49,769 nucleotides of DNA from Ignavibacteria bacterium (lineage in GTDB: Bacteria > Bacteroidota > Ignavibacteria > Kapaibacteriales > Kapaibacteriaceae): positions 1 to 49,769 of the forward strand of contig CANMBE010000017.1 in assembly GCA_947495975.1 (NCBI GenBank). Reading direction: 5' to 3'. Positions 8,887 through 17,513 of the stretch are shown here, in pieces (within the stretch, counting starts at the first letter, position 1; every line of letters starts with the position of its first letter). The notes under the pieces are model-generated. The model was not told the DNA's origin. It ran no database searches and saw only the letters and a list, made by a program, of their open reading frames with translations. The position numbers were made by a program, and so were the translations under genes.

Positions 8887-11800
8887 GATTGATCCTGGAG
8901 AGTATCATCGATCTGTAAAACAGACGCAGAAGCGGAGAACTGCTCTAGTATCCTCACTGCATCTTCACGACGTCCAAGCAGCACTTCAACGAGCAACCGT
9001 TTACCATTCTGCACAAATCGTGTATTCGGAATTGTAGTTATAAGTGGCAGAATCGACTTGAATACTTTATCGTACCAACGAAGATCAGTTTCAGCTGGCA
9101 ATTCAATGAGCAGGCGAGCATCACGTACATTGACACGCATAAATCCGCTTGGCAATGCTGCAATACGAAGACGAACGGCAAACAATAACTCCTCTGCTTC
9201 AGGTGGAAGCGTTCCAAACCTGTCTCGAAGTTCATTATAAACGAGGTCTACATCTTGTTGCTCGTGCGCACTATAGAGGCGTTTGTACACATCATAACGA
9301 TCCGTGTCGCCCGGGATGTATGCCTTTGGCAGAAGTGCATCGGCATCAACTTCTACGGCAATGTCTTCATTCGTGAAGTTATATGCAAGCTTCTTTGTAC
9401 CAGCAAACAGCTCAGAGAATTCTTCGTGGCGCAGCTCCGTTACTGCCTCGTCGAGAATCTTCTGGTACAACTCAAAGCCCATGTCCATGATAAAACCACT
9501 TTGCTCTCCACCAAGCAGATTTCCTGCTCCACGGATTTCAAGATCTCGCATAGCTAGCTGAAATCCAGATCCAAGATCTGTGTATTCTTCGAGTGCTTGA
9601 AGTCTTCGCAGAGCCGTGCGTGAAAGTGTATGAGGAGGAGGTATGAGCAGGTAGCAATATGCCTGAGAGTTTGAGCGGCCAACTCTACCTCGTAGTTGAT
9701 ACAATTCGGCGAGTCCAAAGTTGTCGGCATTCTCTATGATCATTGTATTCGCATTTGGGATGTCTAGCCCCGACTCAATAATCTTTGTAGCGATAAGCAC
9801 ATCAAACTTGCGCTCAAGAAAACCCTCCATCACGTCCTCTAGCAGACTCGTCTCCATCTGTCCATGCGCCATTGCAATGCGTAGAGTTGGCACTAACATC
9901 TTGATCTTCATCAAGAGTTTATCCATATCTGTAATGCGATCTGTAACGATGAATGCCTGGCCTCCACGCTCTAGTTCACGCAGCAAGCCCTCTCTCAGAA
10001 CACTATCTGTCCACTGCAATATTTCAGTACGAATTGGGAGTCTGTTGCGAGGAGGCGTTTCAATCACGGAAAGGTCTCGCGCTCCCATAAGAGAGAAGTT
10101 GAGCGTTCGAGGAATTGGTGTAGCAGTCAACGTCAACGTATCTATGTGTGTTCGGAGTTGCCGAAGTTTCTCTTTTGCTCCAACTCCAAAACGGTGTTCC
10201 TCATCAATGATGAGTAGACCAAGATTCTGAAAGTCTACATCCTTGCTCAAGATTCTGTGTGTTCCAATAATGATGTCTGCTCGACCAGTTTTTACTCGTT
10301 CGAGTATGTCCTTCTGTTCTTGTTTGGTTCTGAAACGAGAGAGAACTTCAATTGTCACAGGGTAGCGGTGTAAACGATCCCGAAAGGTCACACCATGTTG
10401 TTCTGCAAGAATCGTAGTAGGAACCAGGATGGCAACCTGGCGTCCGGCTTGAGCCGCTTTAAATGCGGCTCTTACAGCCACTTCCGTTTTACCAAACCCA
10501 ACGTCCCCACAGATAAGACGATCCATTGGAGTTGGTTGCTCCATATCATACTTCACTTCAGACGTAGCCTTGGCTTGATCAGGAGTATCCTCATACTGAA
10601 ATGAGGCTTCAAATTCTTTCTGCCAAATAGTGTCGGCCGCGAATGCAAATCCAGGTTGTGATTTACGCAGTGCATAGAGTTTGATAAGGTCTCGAGCAAT
10701 ATCCTTGATGCGCTTCTTGGCTTTTGCTTTTTTACGATCCCATTCAACGGATCCAAGTTTGCTCAGCTTAGGAACTGCGCCTTCTTCACTTGCGTACTTC
10801 GAGAGCTTGTGTACATAGTTGAGGTGGACGTAAAGATTGTCTCCACCATGAAAAGCCAACTTTACACATTCCACGGTTGACCCATTGATGACAATCGTAT
10901 CGAGGCCTTCAAATTTGCCAATACCTTTGTCAGCATGAACAACATAATCACCGCGGTGCAACTGTTGCAGGTCTCGGAGTGAGAAGCCTCCTTCTTGCTT
11001 TTTTGACCTTCTCTGAGCTCGCTGCCTACCAAATACTTGATGTTCTGTTAGGCACGCAAGTCCAAGCTCTTCCCACAGAAATCCTTCGCTAAGGGCTACG
11101 CTGGCCCATCGCATTGAGTCGATTGTTCGGTGGTACGCTGCGCCGTCAGACTCGTTATCCTCTTCAATCTGATCTGCAAGTGAATCGCAGAGTTCACGAA
11201 TTCGTTTCACGTTCTGCCGACCGTCAGCACCAAGTGTTACAGATACCTTGCGCGAATGAAGCTGAGTTGCCGAACGTAACAACATCTCTATCGTGGCGCT
11301 ATATGTTGGCTGTACTGCCGTCTTAACAACAACGTCCGTTTCACCCAACGGATTGATTCGAAGTGTAGGCCACTGCCAATCAGAACTTTCTAACTGGATA
11401 TCATTACGATGCATCTCCGCATCAATCGCCTCAGGTCCGTCGAGGACTAGGATGCATTGACTCGGCACGTGATCCATAACGCCACTTGTTAACGTTGCGT
11501 CGTCCTCATGGTATACTTTACCCAGAAAGGAAACATCTCCGTGCTCGCGAATAGACCGTTGAGAAAGGGGCTCAAATTCTCGTATAGAATCAATGGTGTT
11601 TCCCCAAAACTCTAGGCGTAATGGATTGTCCCAACCACCAGGAAATACATCTACAATTCCACCTCGCACTGCAATCTCGCCTGGCTTTGCAACAAAATCA
11701 GTGCGTTCAAAACCGGCAAGAACAAGCCCTGTAACAAACTCTTCAAAGTCAATTTCCTCACCGCGAGTAATCTTCATTTTCGCAGAATTGAGTTCGGTGC

Positions 11801-12206
11801 CTGCAGGAAGTCTCAGTGCTAAAGCTGCGGCTGAGGCAACAACGATGAACCGCTCTTTGTCTTTGAGTCGTGTGAGCGCATCAACCTGTTCGTGATGAAT
11901 CATGCCGCCCGTGGCAAGCGCGCTATGACGAACGGCTCCTCGTATCCCGGCAACTTTGTCTGAACCAATAAAGGCAACAAGATCGTGTACAATGTCGTCC
12001 ACGTCTTTATCGTCCGACGTAAGCACGAGAAACGGCATTGATCCCACTGACCACAGTGCTGCAACGACTGCAGCCCGTGACGAGCCCACAAGTGTCTTTA
12101 CAGAAACAGACGCCGAGCGGGTTAGTGCCTTGGCTACCTGCAAGACAGGTTCCGAAGATGCTAAGCGCTCAAGGACCGCAGAATAGTCTGACTGAATTGA
12201 TTGCAT
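8883..12206 (-). CDS. mfd: transcription-repair coupling factor Mfd
   Basis: A 1107-residue protein. Mfd is an ATP-dependent translocase that removes RNA polymerase stalled at lesions and recruits UvrA. The visible parts, in order, are: a degenerate UvrB-like N-terminal region with GEIAVRGGIVDVFP near residue 180; the RNA-polymerase-interaction module with GDYVVHADKGIGKFEGL near ~415; Walker A GDVGFGKTE near ~567; the DEEH box near ~668; TATPIPRTL; ESGLDIPNANT; QLRGRVGRS; and a C-terminal TRCF domain. The length is close to the family norm of 1100-1200. It is the first gene of the mfd-tsaB pair, and an unrelated forward gene starts 75 nt away. UvrA, its repair partner, is encoded about 9 kb away in this window. 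Confidence 0.96.
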   Translation of the reverse strand: MQSIQSDYSAVLERLASSEPVLQVAKALTRSASVSVKTLVGSSRAAVVAALWSVGSMPFLVLTSDDKDVDDIVHDLVAFIGSDKVAGIRGAVRHSALATGGMIHHEQVDALTRLKDKERFIVVASAAALALRLPAGTELNSAKMKITRGEEIDFEEFVTGLVLAGFERTDFVAKPGEIAVRGGIVDVFPGGWDNPLRLEFWGNTIDSIREFEPLSQRSIREHGDVSFLGKVYHEDDATLTSGVMDHVPSQCILVLDGPEAIDAEMHRNDIQLESSDWQWPTLRINPLGETDVVVKTAVQPTYSATIEMLLRSATQLHSRKVSVTLGADGRQNVKRIRELCDSLADQIEEDNESDGAAYHRTIDSMRWASVALSEGFLWEELGLACLTEHQVFGRQRAQRRSKKQEGGFSLRDLQQLHRGDYVVHADKGIGKFEGLDTIVINGSTVECVKLAFHGGDNLYVHLNYVHKLSKYASEEGAVPKLSKLGSVEWDRKKAKAKKRIKDIARDLIKLYALRKSQPGFAFAADTIWQKEFEASFQYEDTPDQAKATSEVKYDMEQPTPMDRLICGDVGFGKTEVAVRAAFKAAQAGRQVAILVPTTILAEQHGVTFRDRLHRYPVTIEVLSRFRTKQEQKDILERVKTGRADIIIGTHRILSKDVDFQNLGLLIIDEEHRFGVGAKEKLRQLRTHIDTLTLTATPIPRTLNFSLMGARDLSVIETPPRNRLPIRTEILQWTDSVLREGLLRELERGGQAFIVTDRITDMDKLLMKIKMLVPTLRIAMAHGQMETSLLEDVMEGFLERKFDVLIATKIIESGLDIPNANTMIIENADNFGLAELYQLRGRVGRSNSQAYCYLLIPPPHTLSRTALRRLQALEEYTDLGSGFQLAMRDLEIRGAGNLLGGEQSGFIMDMGFELYQKILDEAVTELRHEEFSELFAGTKKLAYNFTNEDIAVEVDADALLPKAYIPGDTDRYDVYKRLYSAHEQQDVDLVYNELRDRFGTLPPEAEELLFAVRLRIAALPSGFMRVNVRDARLLIELPAETDLRWYDKVFKSILPLITTIPNTRFVQNGKRLLVEVLLGRREDAVRILEQFSASASVLQIDDTLQDQS

Positions 12207-12281
12207 TCAAAGATGAAGAGTTCGTGGTGCTACGAAGTTAGCCACTTCGTAGTTTTGCATCGGATCATACTCGATAACAAC

Positions 12282-12686
12282 ATGTACAGAATCAAATTTA
12301 TACTCGGATTGGTGGTAACGGCGTGTAGTGTTGCCTACTTCGCCTTAGGTGTTGTAGGCTGGCTCAGTGGCCAGGCACAGTTCCTTCACATTCTTGCATG
12401 CTTTGTTATTGGCTCAATCCATGTAGCAATTGGAGGTTGGTTGCTTCTGAGCAGTTTGAGAGGCTATCGTGCTGAAACGAAGCGTGTTGATGCGATTATG
12501 CGTCATTTAATTCGAACAAATGCTGGTAGGGTAGTAGTAACCGACCTAGCGCGATATGCTGAAATTCCTGTAGAAGATGCCCGGGCTTACCTCGAGCGCA
12601 GATCACAGACCGACGTGGTCTTTTTTATTGAAGGCCGCAGTGGCCACGATACGTTTTTCTTTGGTCAGCAGTATTGGAATAACTAG
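12282..12686 (+). CDS. small membrane protein with cytosolic winged-helix-like tail
   Basis: A 134-residue hypothetical protein. Two hydrophobic segments (residues ~5-28 and ~35-60) are followed by a charged linker (RGYRAETKRVD). A ~70-residue tail contains a helix-turn-helix-like stretch, ALARYAEIPVEDARAYLERR-like in form, seen here as TDLARYAEIPVEDARAYLER at ~92-111. This arrangement resembles membrane proteins with a small PCI or winged-helix-type domain, but I cannot name a family. The ATG at 12282 is preferred because the upstream in-frame extension to 12201 is polar, overlaps the start of mfd and would precede the membrane segment. The gene ends only 7 nt from a convergent small ORF. 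Confidence 0.6.
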   Translation: MYRIKFILGLVVTACSVAYFALGVVGWLSGQAQFLHILACFVIGSIHVAIGGWLLLSSLRGYRAETKRVDAIMRHLIRTNAGRVVVTDLARYAEIPVEDARAYLERRSQTDVVFFIEGRSGHDTFFFGQQYWNN

Positions 12687-12692
12687 ACGCCC

Positions 12693-12863
12693 TCAGCGCT
12701 TTCGCATCGAGTCGAGATAGTCCTGCATCATATGCTGTCTCTGCATACGGCGCTCATATCGTTCGCACATTCCGCCGTTAAGCACAATGAGTATGAGGAC
12801 AGAGCCAAAGACAATCCCAAGAACGATCGGGATCCATTCATTTCGTTTTTGCGGCTCACTCAT
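12693..12863 (-). CDS. small single-span membrane protein
   Basis: A 56-residue ORF. Its ATG overlaps the prmA stop codon (ATGA at 12860-12863), which is typical of translational coupling. The N-terminus is charged (MSEPQKRNEW). One strongly hydrophobic helix follows (residues ~11-30, IPIVLGIVFGSVLILIVLNG), then an Arg/Met/Gln-rich tail with repeated MQRQHMMQDYLDSMRK-type basic residues. This is the expected plan for a small inner-membrane protein with a cytosolic or periplasmic coiled tail. No family is recognised. The coupled start, the helix and the tight fit between neighbours argue that it is real; homologues would be needed to settle it. Confidence 0.55.
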   Translation of the reverse strand: MSEPQKRNEWIPIVLGIVFGSVLILIVLNGGMCERYERRMQRQHMMQDYLDSMRKR

Positions 12864-13720
12864 GAAGACGCTTCAGGAGTGCGGAAAGCAATTGCACACC
12901 ACTCGGTTTCTGCAAGACTTTCAACAATGGTGCATCCGTGCGATAGAAAAGGGGCTGAAACATCATCCTTGTCATATTTCAATATTCCAGACACGAGAAT
13001 TGTGCCGCCTGGTTCTACTGCACGAATAAATGCAGATGCAAAAGGAATAACGAGGTGGCGGTAGAGGTTTGCTGCCAGTCCGTTGCACGATGGAAGCGCC
13101 ACGTCCTGCAACTCTACATGCTCAACACGAACGATGTTATGAACATTGTTGCGCGTTACGTTCTCTATGCTGTTGGCAATTGACCATTCATTGTTGTCAA
13201 ATGCAAAGACATCCGTTGCGCCTAGCTTGGCAGCCAAAATGGCGAGTACTCCAGTGCCTGTTCCAACGTCAACCCAAACATCGTCTACATCCACATGTTT
13301 TTCCATAAGGATGCACATCATGCGAGTGGTTGCATGGTGCCCCGTTCCAAAAGACATTTTCGGTGTAATGATGAGCGTGAGTGGATGATCAAACTCTGCG
13401 GCTCTCCATTCGGGGACAATAACGATTCGATCATTCACAATCACAGGGTCAATGCTTGCTTCCCATTCAGCATTCCAGTTTTGGTCTTCTTCTGTTTTTA
13501 GACCTGCAAACACAACAGAGAGCCCCATATCAATCATTTCTGCAACTATGGTCTCAGCATAATCAGCTTGCCAGTCATTTTGCTCAAAGCAGATCGTGAA
13601 TTCATCTGTCCCTTGCTCTATGCCAATGAGAGGGTAACCAGAGAGGACACCGAGAGCTAGGTCCATTTCTTCTTCTGGAAGTGAGAGGGTAAGCAGAACA
13701 TAACGCGTTGCCATGAGCAT
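12860..13720 (-). CDS. prmA: ribosomal protein L11 methyltransferase
   Basis: A 286-residue class I SAM-dependent methyltransferase. PrmA trimethylates several amino groups of ribosomal protein L11. The N-terminal substrate-recognition domain (residues 1-~100) is followed by the PrmA-type segment MSFGTGHHATTRMM near residue ~122. The SAM-binding motif VDVGTGTGVLAILAAKLGA lies near ~151. A GLAANLYRHLV segment, corresponding to the family's 'NPPY-like' N-(I/L) motif, is seen near ~215. The start is ATG 13720 or ATG 13714; both precede the same conserved N-terminus. It is divergent from kdsC across a 68-nt gap with inverted repeats, and its stop overlaps the start of a small membrane ORF. Confidence 0.9.
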   Translation of the reverse strand: MLMATRYVLLTLSLPEEEMDLALGVLSGYPLIGIEQGTDEFTICFEQNDWQADYAETIVAEMIDMGLSVVFAGLKTEEDQNWNAEWEASIDPVIVNDRIVIVPEWRAAEFDHPLTLIITPKMSFGTGHHATTRMMCILMEKHVDVDDVWVDVGTGTGVLAILAAKLGATDVFAFDNNEWSIANSIENVTRNNVHNIVRVEHVELQDVALPSCNGLAANLYRHLVIPFASAFIRAVEPGGTILVSGILKYDKDDVSAPFLSHGCTIVESLAETEWCAIAFRTPEASS

Positions 13721-13722
13721 CC

Positions 13723-13768
13723 AGTGTAGATTTGTGATGCGAAACTACACTAGCATATTTAGATCACA
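13723..13768. promoter_or_regulatory. interlocking inverted repeats in the prmA-kdsC divergent gap
   Basis: Two 7-bp inverted repeats interlock in the 68-nt divergent intergenic region: AGTGTAG (13723-13729) with CTACACT (13745-13751), and TTGTGAT (13732-13738) with ATCACAA (13762-13768). Their position between two divergent starts fits an operator or a pair of overlapping promoters. No protein can be assigned, and the arms are short enough to arise by chance. Confidence 0.3.
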
Positions 13769-13788
13769 ACGCACTAATAGGTATAGCC

Positions 13789-14304
13789 GTGACAAACACC
13801 GAGCGAGCACAGCGCATAAAACTCCTTGTGATGGATGTTGACGGCACTCTAACAGATGGGGCTATGTATTTCTCAGAGAGGGGAGAAGAACTCAAAAGAT
13901 TTAGCACTCGAGACGGAATGGGTATAACTCTTTTACACAGAGCGGGCATTCAGACAGCCATCATAACGAGCGAGAATTCTCCGATCGTTTCGCGTAGGGC
14001 CGAAAAGCTTCGTATATCCGAGGTGATGTTAGGTTGTAGGGATAAGACCACAACATTGCTTGAACTGGCACGTCGGATGGACCTGGCTGCACAGGACATT
14101 GCGTATATTGGTGACGATATCAATGATCTTCACGTTATGCAATTGTGTGGACTAACGGCTTGCCCGTCAGACGCAGTGGATGCTATAAAGGAACACGCTA
14201 ACATCACGTGTTGTGCGTTGGGTGGCAACGGTGCGGTCCGCGAATTTGCGGAGTTCATCTTAGTTGCTCAGAATAAGCCAATAACGCTTCCTGAACAATG
14301 GTAA
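13789..14304 (+). CDS. kdsC: KdsC-like HAD phosphatase (Kdo-8-phosphate phosphatase)
   Basis: A 171-residue HAD-superfamily phosphatase of the short, cap-less KdsC type. KdsC removes phosphate from 3-deoxy-D-manno-octulosonate-8-phosphate in lipopolysaccharide Kdo synthesis. The motifs are MDVDGTLTDG (Asp nucleophile at residue ~16), TSEN for motif II, and GDDINDLHVM for motif IV. The FSTRDGMGI segment is typical of KdsC. The start is a GTG at 13789, placed so that motif I sits at the usual distance from the N-terminus. The gene overlaps the following YtxH gene by 7 nt (ATGGTAA), suggesting coupled translation. Other C0-type HAD phosphatases acting on sialic-acid precursors look similar, so the exact substrate is inferred. 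Confidence 0.88.
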   Translation: MTNTERAQRIKLLVMDVDGTLTDGAMYFSERGEELKRFSTRDGMGITLLHRAGIQTAIITSENSPIVSRRAEKLRISEVMLGCRDKTTTLLELARRMDLAAQDIAYIGDDINDLHVMQLCGLTACPSDAVDAIKEHANITCCALGGNGAVREFAEFILVAQNKPITLPEQW

Positions 14305-14708
14305 CGACAACTTTGGAGGACACAGTGGAAGACAGCACAAAATCGTATTCAAAAGGATTACTCATCGGCGCGCTTCTTGGCGGTGCCGCTGGAGCTATAG
14401 CAGCATTACTGTTGGCTCCAAAGAGTGGCCGTGAACTTCGGCGAGACATAGCCGATAGAACCGAAGACGTTGTAGACAAGGCCCAACAGATGTTTGGCAA
14501 TGCAACGAATGGTTTTGAAGATGGTATCGACGATGTTGTTAATGAGGGCCGTCTTGCTTCCGAGCGCATTGTTTCCTCGGCTCGTCATCAAGCAGAAAAC
14601 CTCATGTCAAATGCAGAGCAGGTTCTTCGCGACGCAAAGAGCCGTTCCCATAAAATAAGTGATGCAGCCAAAGCGGGTTCAGAAGCTTTTCGTTCAGAGA
14701 TTCAGTAA
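14298..14708 (+). CDS. YtxH domain-containing protein
   Basis: A 136-residue YtxH-family protein. A short polar N-terminus is followed by a Gly/Ala-rich membrane-inserting helix (GLLIGALLGGAAGAIAALLL, residues ~19-38) and the family signature APKSGRELRRDI. A long amphipathic helix region full of Ala, Asp and Lys follows. Members are associated with envelope stress in Firmicutes, but their biochemical role is unknown. The ATG at 14298 overlaps the kdsC stop; an in-frame GTG further on is possible but less likely. The DUF948-like gene begins 3 nt downstream, and YtxH and DUF948 proteins are commonly neighbours in bacterial genomes. Confidence 0.85.
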   Translation: MVTTTLEDTVEDSTKSYSKGLLIGALLGGAAGAIAALLLAPKSGRELRRDIADRTEDVVDKAQQMFGNATNGFEDGIDDVVNEGRLASERIVSSARHQAENLMSNAEQVLRDAKSRSHKISDAAKAGSEAFRSEIQ

Positions 14709-14711
14709 TCA

Positions 14712-15122
14712 ATGGATACCACACTTCTCATATTCATTTGCATTGCACTTGCTTCAGCCACGATTTTATTTGTCGTGTGTGCGCAGCTTGCGATGAAAGC
14801 AGGCAAAAATCTTGATAGAATGACGGTTGTTGTGGAATTGATCCAGCGAGATGTTCATGAGCTGAAGGTTTCTGCCAAACCAGTCATTGAGAAGGCAGGA
14901 CTTGTTCTTGATCTGACGCAGCAAACACTTAGCCGACTCGAGAGTGATCTCGAAGTGCTATCAAGTGGTGCAAAAAGCATCGCTGGCATTGCCGAAGATG
15001 TTCGTTTGTTGGAGCAGAATCTATTGGCCCGCGTAAAGCCCTCGCTCGAAGATTTAGCTTCAATTGTTAGTGGTGTGGCGCGCGGCGTTACAACATTTGC
15101 TCGGAAATTGACAGCTCGTTGA
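14712..15122 (+). CDS. DUF948-like membrane protein
   Basis: A 136-residue protein with one N-terminal transmembrane helix (residues ~4-28). A long soluble tail is predicted to be mostly helical, with heptad-like Leu/Val spacing (RMTVVVELIQRDVHELKVSA, then QTLSRLESDLEVL). This is the layout of DUF948 proteins, which usually sit beside YtxH genes as here. The function is unknown; envelope stress or scaffolding is the usual suggestion. It is the third gene of the kdsC-ytxH-DUF948 run, and its stop lies 1 nt from the stop of the convergent phnD gene. Confidence 0.7.
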   Translation: MDTTLLIFICIALASATILFVVCAQLAMKAGKNLDRMTVVVELIQRDVHELKVSAKPVIEKAGLVLDLTQQTLSRLESDLEVLSSGAKSIAGIAEDVRLLEQNLLARVKPSLEDLASIVSGVARGVTTFARKLTAR

Positions 15123-15123
15123 G

Positions 15124-16062
15124 TTAGCGTTTTTTCTTTCGTAGGGTAGTCTCAACATCAATGCCATATTGGGCTACAAGCTTTCTGACTTGTTCATACT
15201 GTTGATCGTCAGTACGCACAAAACCTTCAACGCTGGCAATGGTCATCAATGACTTTCTGCCTTGCGGTGTTTCCTGAAACGTAAGAAGGGCAGCAATAAG
15301 CTTATCTGCAACGTCCTTTGGGAGCCCCTTACGAATGACTACTGGATCGTTTGGGATCTCGTCTGTTAGTGCAATCACTTTTACCACGCTGTAGACGTTG
15401 GGGTGCTCTGTTGCAATTTTTGCCCGCGCATCTAACTTCTCACCAGTTGCACTGTCAGGGCGAGAATAGAAAACGGCACCGGCATCAACATCACCTTGGT
15501 AGACCTTTGTAACTACTTGGTTATGACCATTAGCAAAAACCTCTTGCTTAGGGACCACGCCTCGCTGTCGGAGCATCTCTTTGGGATAAATGTATCCAGA
15601 CGTAGACGATGGATCTACGTAGGCAATGGTCTTGCCTTGTAGCTGATGCAGTGAATCGATTCCACTGTTTGAGCGAACGATAAACTCGCCTCTATAGGTG
15701 AGCTCTCCATAACGCCTTGCTACTCTGAGCACTGCCTTAGAGCCATATTTGGCATGGGCCAATAGGTAGGAGAACGTGTTCATGATGGCCATATCTGCCC
15801 GATCGGTTCCAAATGCCTCAACAACCGTGATATAGTAGTTTGGCACGGCCACTTTTACGTGCAGACCTGTCTTTTCATAGAGGTATTGTGCTAATACGTC
15901 GCCATCGCGAATAATAGCCTGGGCGTCGGTTGATGGGGTAAGCATCAGCCTGATTGGATTTTTCACACTACCGGGTGACATGTCCTTGACCAAGAAGGGG
16001 CGCACGGTAAGCCAGCCTAAAATGGCTACTATCACCAAAAGATAAATACGGGTAATTCGCAT
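15124..16062 (-). CDS. phnD: phosphate/phosphonate ABC transporter substrate-binding protein
   Basis: A 312-residue periplasmic binding protein of the PhnD/PtxB/PhnD-like family, which binds phosphonates, phosphite or phosphate for ABC import. A signal or anchor helix spans residues ~5-20. The family motif DPSSTSGYIYP lies in the middle, and LMLTPSTDAQAI opens the mature domain. The AFGTDRADMAIMNTFSYLLAHA segment lines the ligand site in this fold. The ATG at 16062 is preferred over the ORF's upstream start at 16143, because the extra 27 residues are basic and not signal-like. The matching ATPase and permease genes (phnC, phnE) lie about 32 kb away in this window. The gene is divergent from sucC with a 91-nt gap. 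Confidence 0.88.
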   Translation of the reverse strand: MRITRIYLLVIVAILGWLTVRPFLVKDMSPGSVKNPIRLMLTPSTDAQAIIRDGDVLAQYLYEKTGLHVKVAVPNYYITVVEAFGTDRADMAIMNTFSYLLAHAKYGSKAVLRVARRYGELTYRGEFIVRSNSGIDSLHQLQGKTIAYVDPSSTSGYIYPKEMLRQRGVVPKQEVFANGHNQVVTKVYQGDVDAGAVFYSRPDSATGEKLDARAKIATEHPNVYSVVKVIALTDEIPNDPVVIRKGLPKDVADKLIAALLTFQETPQGRKSLMTIASVEGFVRTDDQQYEQVRKLVAQYGIDVETTLRKKKR

Positions 16063-16153
16063 GTTGATGAAGCTTCTTCGCAAATACCGAAGTGGTTCCG
16101 TAAATTCGTACCTCAACAAGATACGACGCGAACTTTTCAACATTGAGGATCAC

Positions 16154-17407
16154 ATGAACATTCACGAATATCAAGCCAAAGACCTCCTTAAACAGTACGG
16201 AGTACCAGTTCTCCGCAATAAGGTTGTGTTCTCGGCTGTTGACGCAGGGGCCGTAGCATTTACGGACTTCGTTGCCCAAGGCGTCTCCGTGATCGTCGTT
16301 AAAGCGCAGATCCATGCTGGTGGACGAGGCAAAGGGATTGTACATCACCCGGCAACCAATCAAGTGATTGAAATTAATGGCAAACCACTCCGCGGTGTTA
16401 CCGTGGTAACCGAGGGTAACCTTGCAGATAGGGCATTTCAGATTTCAAATGGACTGATCAACAACAAGCTGGTTACCATCCAAACAGGCGAAGAAGGCAA
16501 AATTGTTCGACGGGTACTGATCGAAGAAGGGTGCAAGATCGAGCACGAGTATTATTGCTCAATCTTGCTTGACCGTAGCGTAGGCAAAAATGTTATCATG
16601 GTCTCAACAGAGGGGGGCGTAGAGATTGAAACTGTAGCAGAGGAAACCCCGGAAAAGTTGATCAAGGTACACGTTGACCCAACTGCTGGGTTTATGCCTT
16701 TTCAAGCTCGTGAACTTGCTTTTGGACTTGGGCTTAGCGGAGCGCCATTAAAAAGTTTTGTGAGCTTTATCACAACTCTCTATGCGGCCTATGAAACGAT
16801 GGATTGCAGCATGTTGGAGGTAAACCCACTGGTCGTCAACTCAGATGGTGCCTTTATTGCCCTAGATGCTAAGGTCAACTTTGACGATAACGCTGAATAT
16901 CGTCACCCAGAGTGGGCTGCACTGCGTGATATCGAAGAAGAAGACATGCTTGAAGTTGAAGCCGGCAAATACAATTTGAACTATATCAAGCTTGATGGCA
17001 ACGTGGGGTGCATGGTAAACGGCGCAGGACTAGCCATGGGAACAATGGACATCATTCAGTTGGCTGGCGGAAGACCAGCAAACTTTCTGGACGTGGGCGG
17101 TGGGGCCGATACGGAGCGTATCTCCAATGCCTTCCGCATTATGATGAGCGACCCACACGTTGAAGCTGTTCTTATCAACATCTTTGGCGGAATTGTGCGT
17201 TGCGACAGGGTGGCAAATGGTATCCTTCAAGCGCTCAAACAAGTAGATGTGAAGGTGCCACTTATCGTGAGACTCGACGGAACAAACGCCGAAGAAGCAC
17301 GCGAAATTCTGCGCAAATCTGGTCTTAATTTCCTCGTAGCGGCTACTTTACAAGAAGCTGCAGAGAAAGTGACTGAAGCATTGACACTTAAAGCAGTTAC
17401 GGCTTAA
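16154..17407 (+). CDS. sucC: succinyl-CoA ligase (ADP-forming) subunit beta
   Basis: A 417-residue ATP-grasp subunit. With SucD it interconverts succinyl-CoA and succinate, making ATP, in the TCA cycle. The start MNIHEYQAKDLLKQYGVPV is the textbook SucC N-terminus, so ATG 16154 (with GAGG just upstream) is chosen over an upstream ORF start at 16061. The motif KAQIHAGGRGKG lies near residue ~50, the Mg-nucleotide region contains DCSMLEVNPL, and the C-terminal ligase domain begins near ~285 with a VGCMVNGAGLAMGTMD stretch and FGGIVRCDRVANGI. It is about 30 residues longer than the E. coli protein. sucD is not next to it; a DUF6580-type gene follows instead. Confidence 0.95.
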   Translation: MNIHEYQAKDLLKQYGVPVLRNKVVFSAVDAGAVAFTDFVAQGVSVIVVKAQIHAGGRGKGIVHHPATNQVIEINGKPLRGVTVVTEGNLADRAFQISNGLINNKLVTIQTGEEGKIVRRVLIEEGCKIEHEYYCSILLDRSVGKNVIMVSTEGGVEIETVAEETPEKLIKVHVDPTAGFMPFQARELAFGLGLSGAPLKSFVSFITTLYAAYETMDCSMLEVNPLVVNSDGAFIALDAKVNFDDNAEYRHPEWAALRDIEEEDMLEVEAGKYNLNYIKLDGNVGCMVNGAGLAMGTMDIIQLAGGRPANFLDVGGGADTERISNAFRIMMSDPHVEAVLINIFGGIVRCDRVANGILQALKQVDVKVPLIVRLDGTNAEEAREILRKSGLNFLVAATLQEAAEKVTEALTLKAVTA

Positions 17408-17513
17408 GTAACCTACCATTTTCATCAGTACACCCTCATACATAAGAAGTATAATCTACATTATGTAAACTAGATGTGGTGCAGTATTCCCCTTGTTATT
17501 GAAAGATTCACAT

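Noticed and set aside
9721-10230. 169-codon forward ORF opposite mfd
   Set aside because: It is the antisense shadow of conserved Mfd helicase motifs and has no protein-like features of its own.
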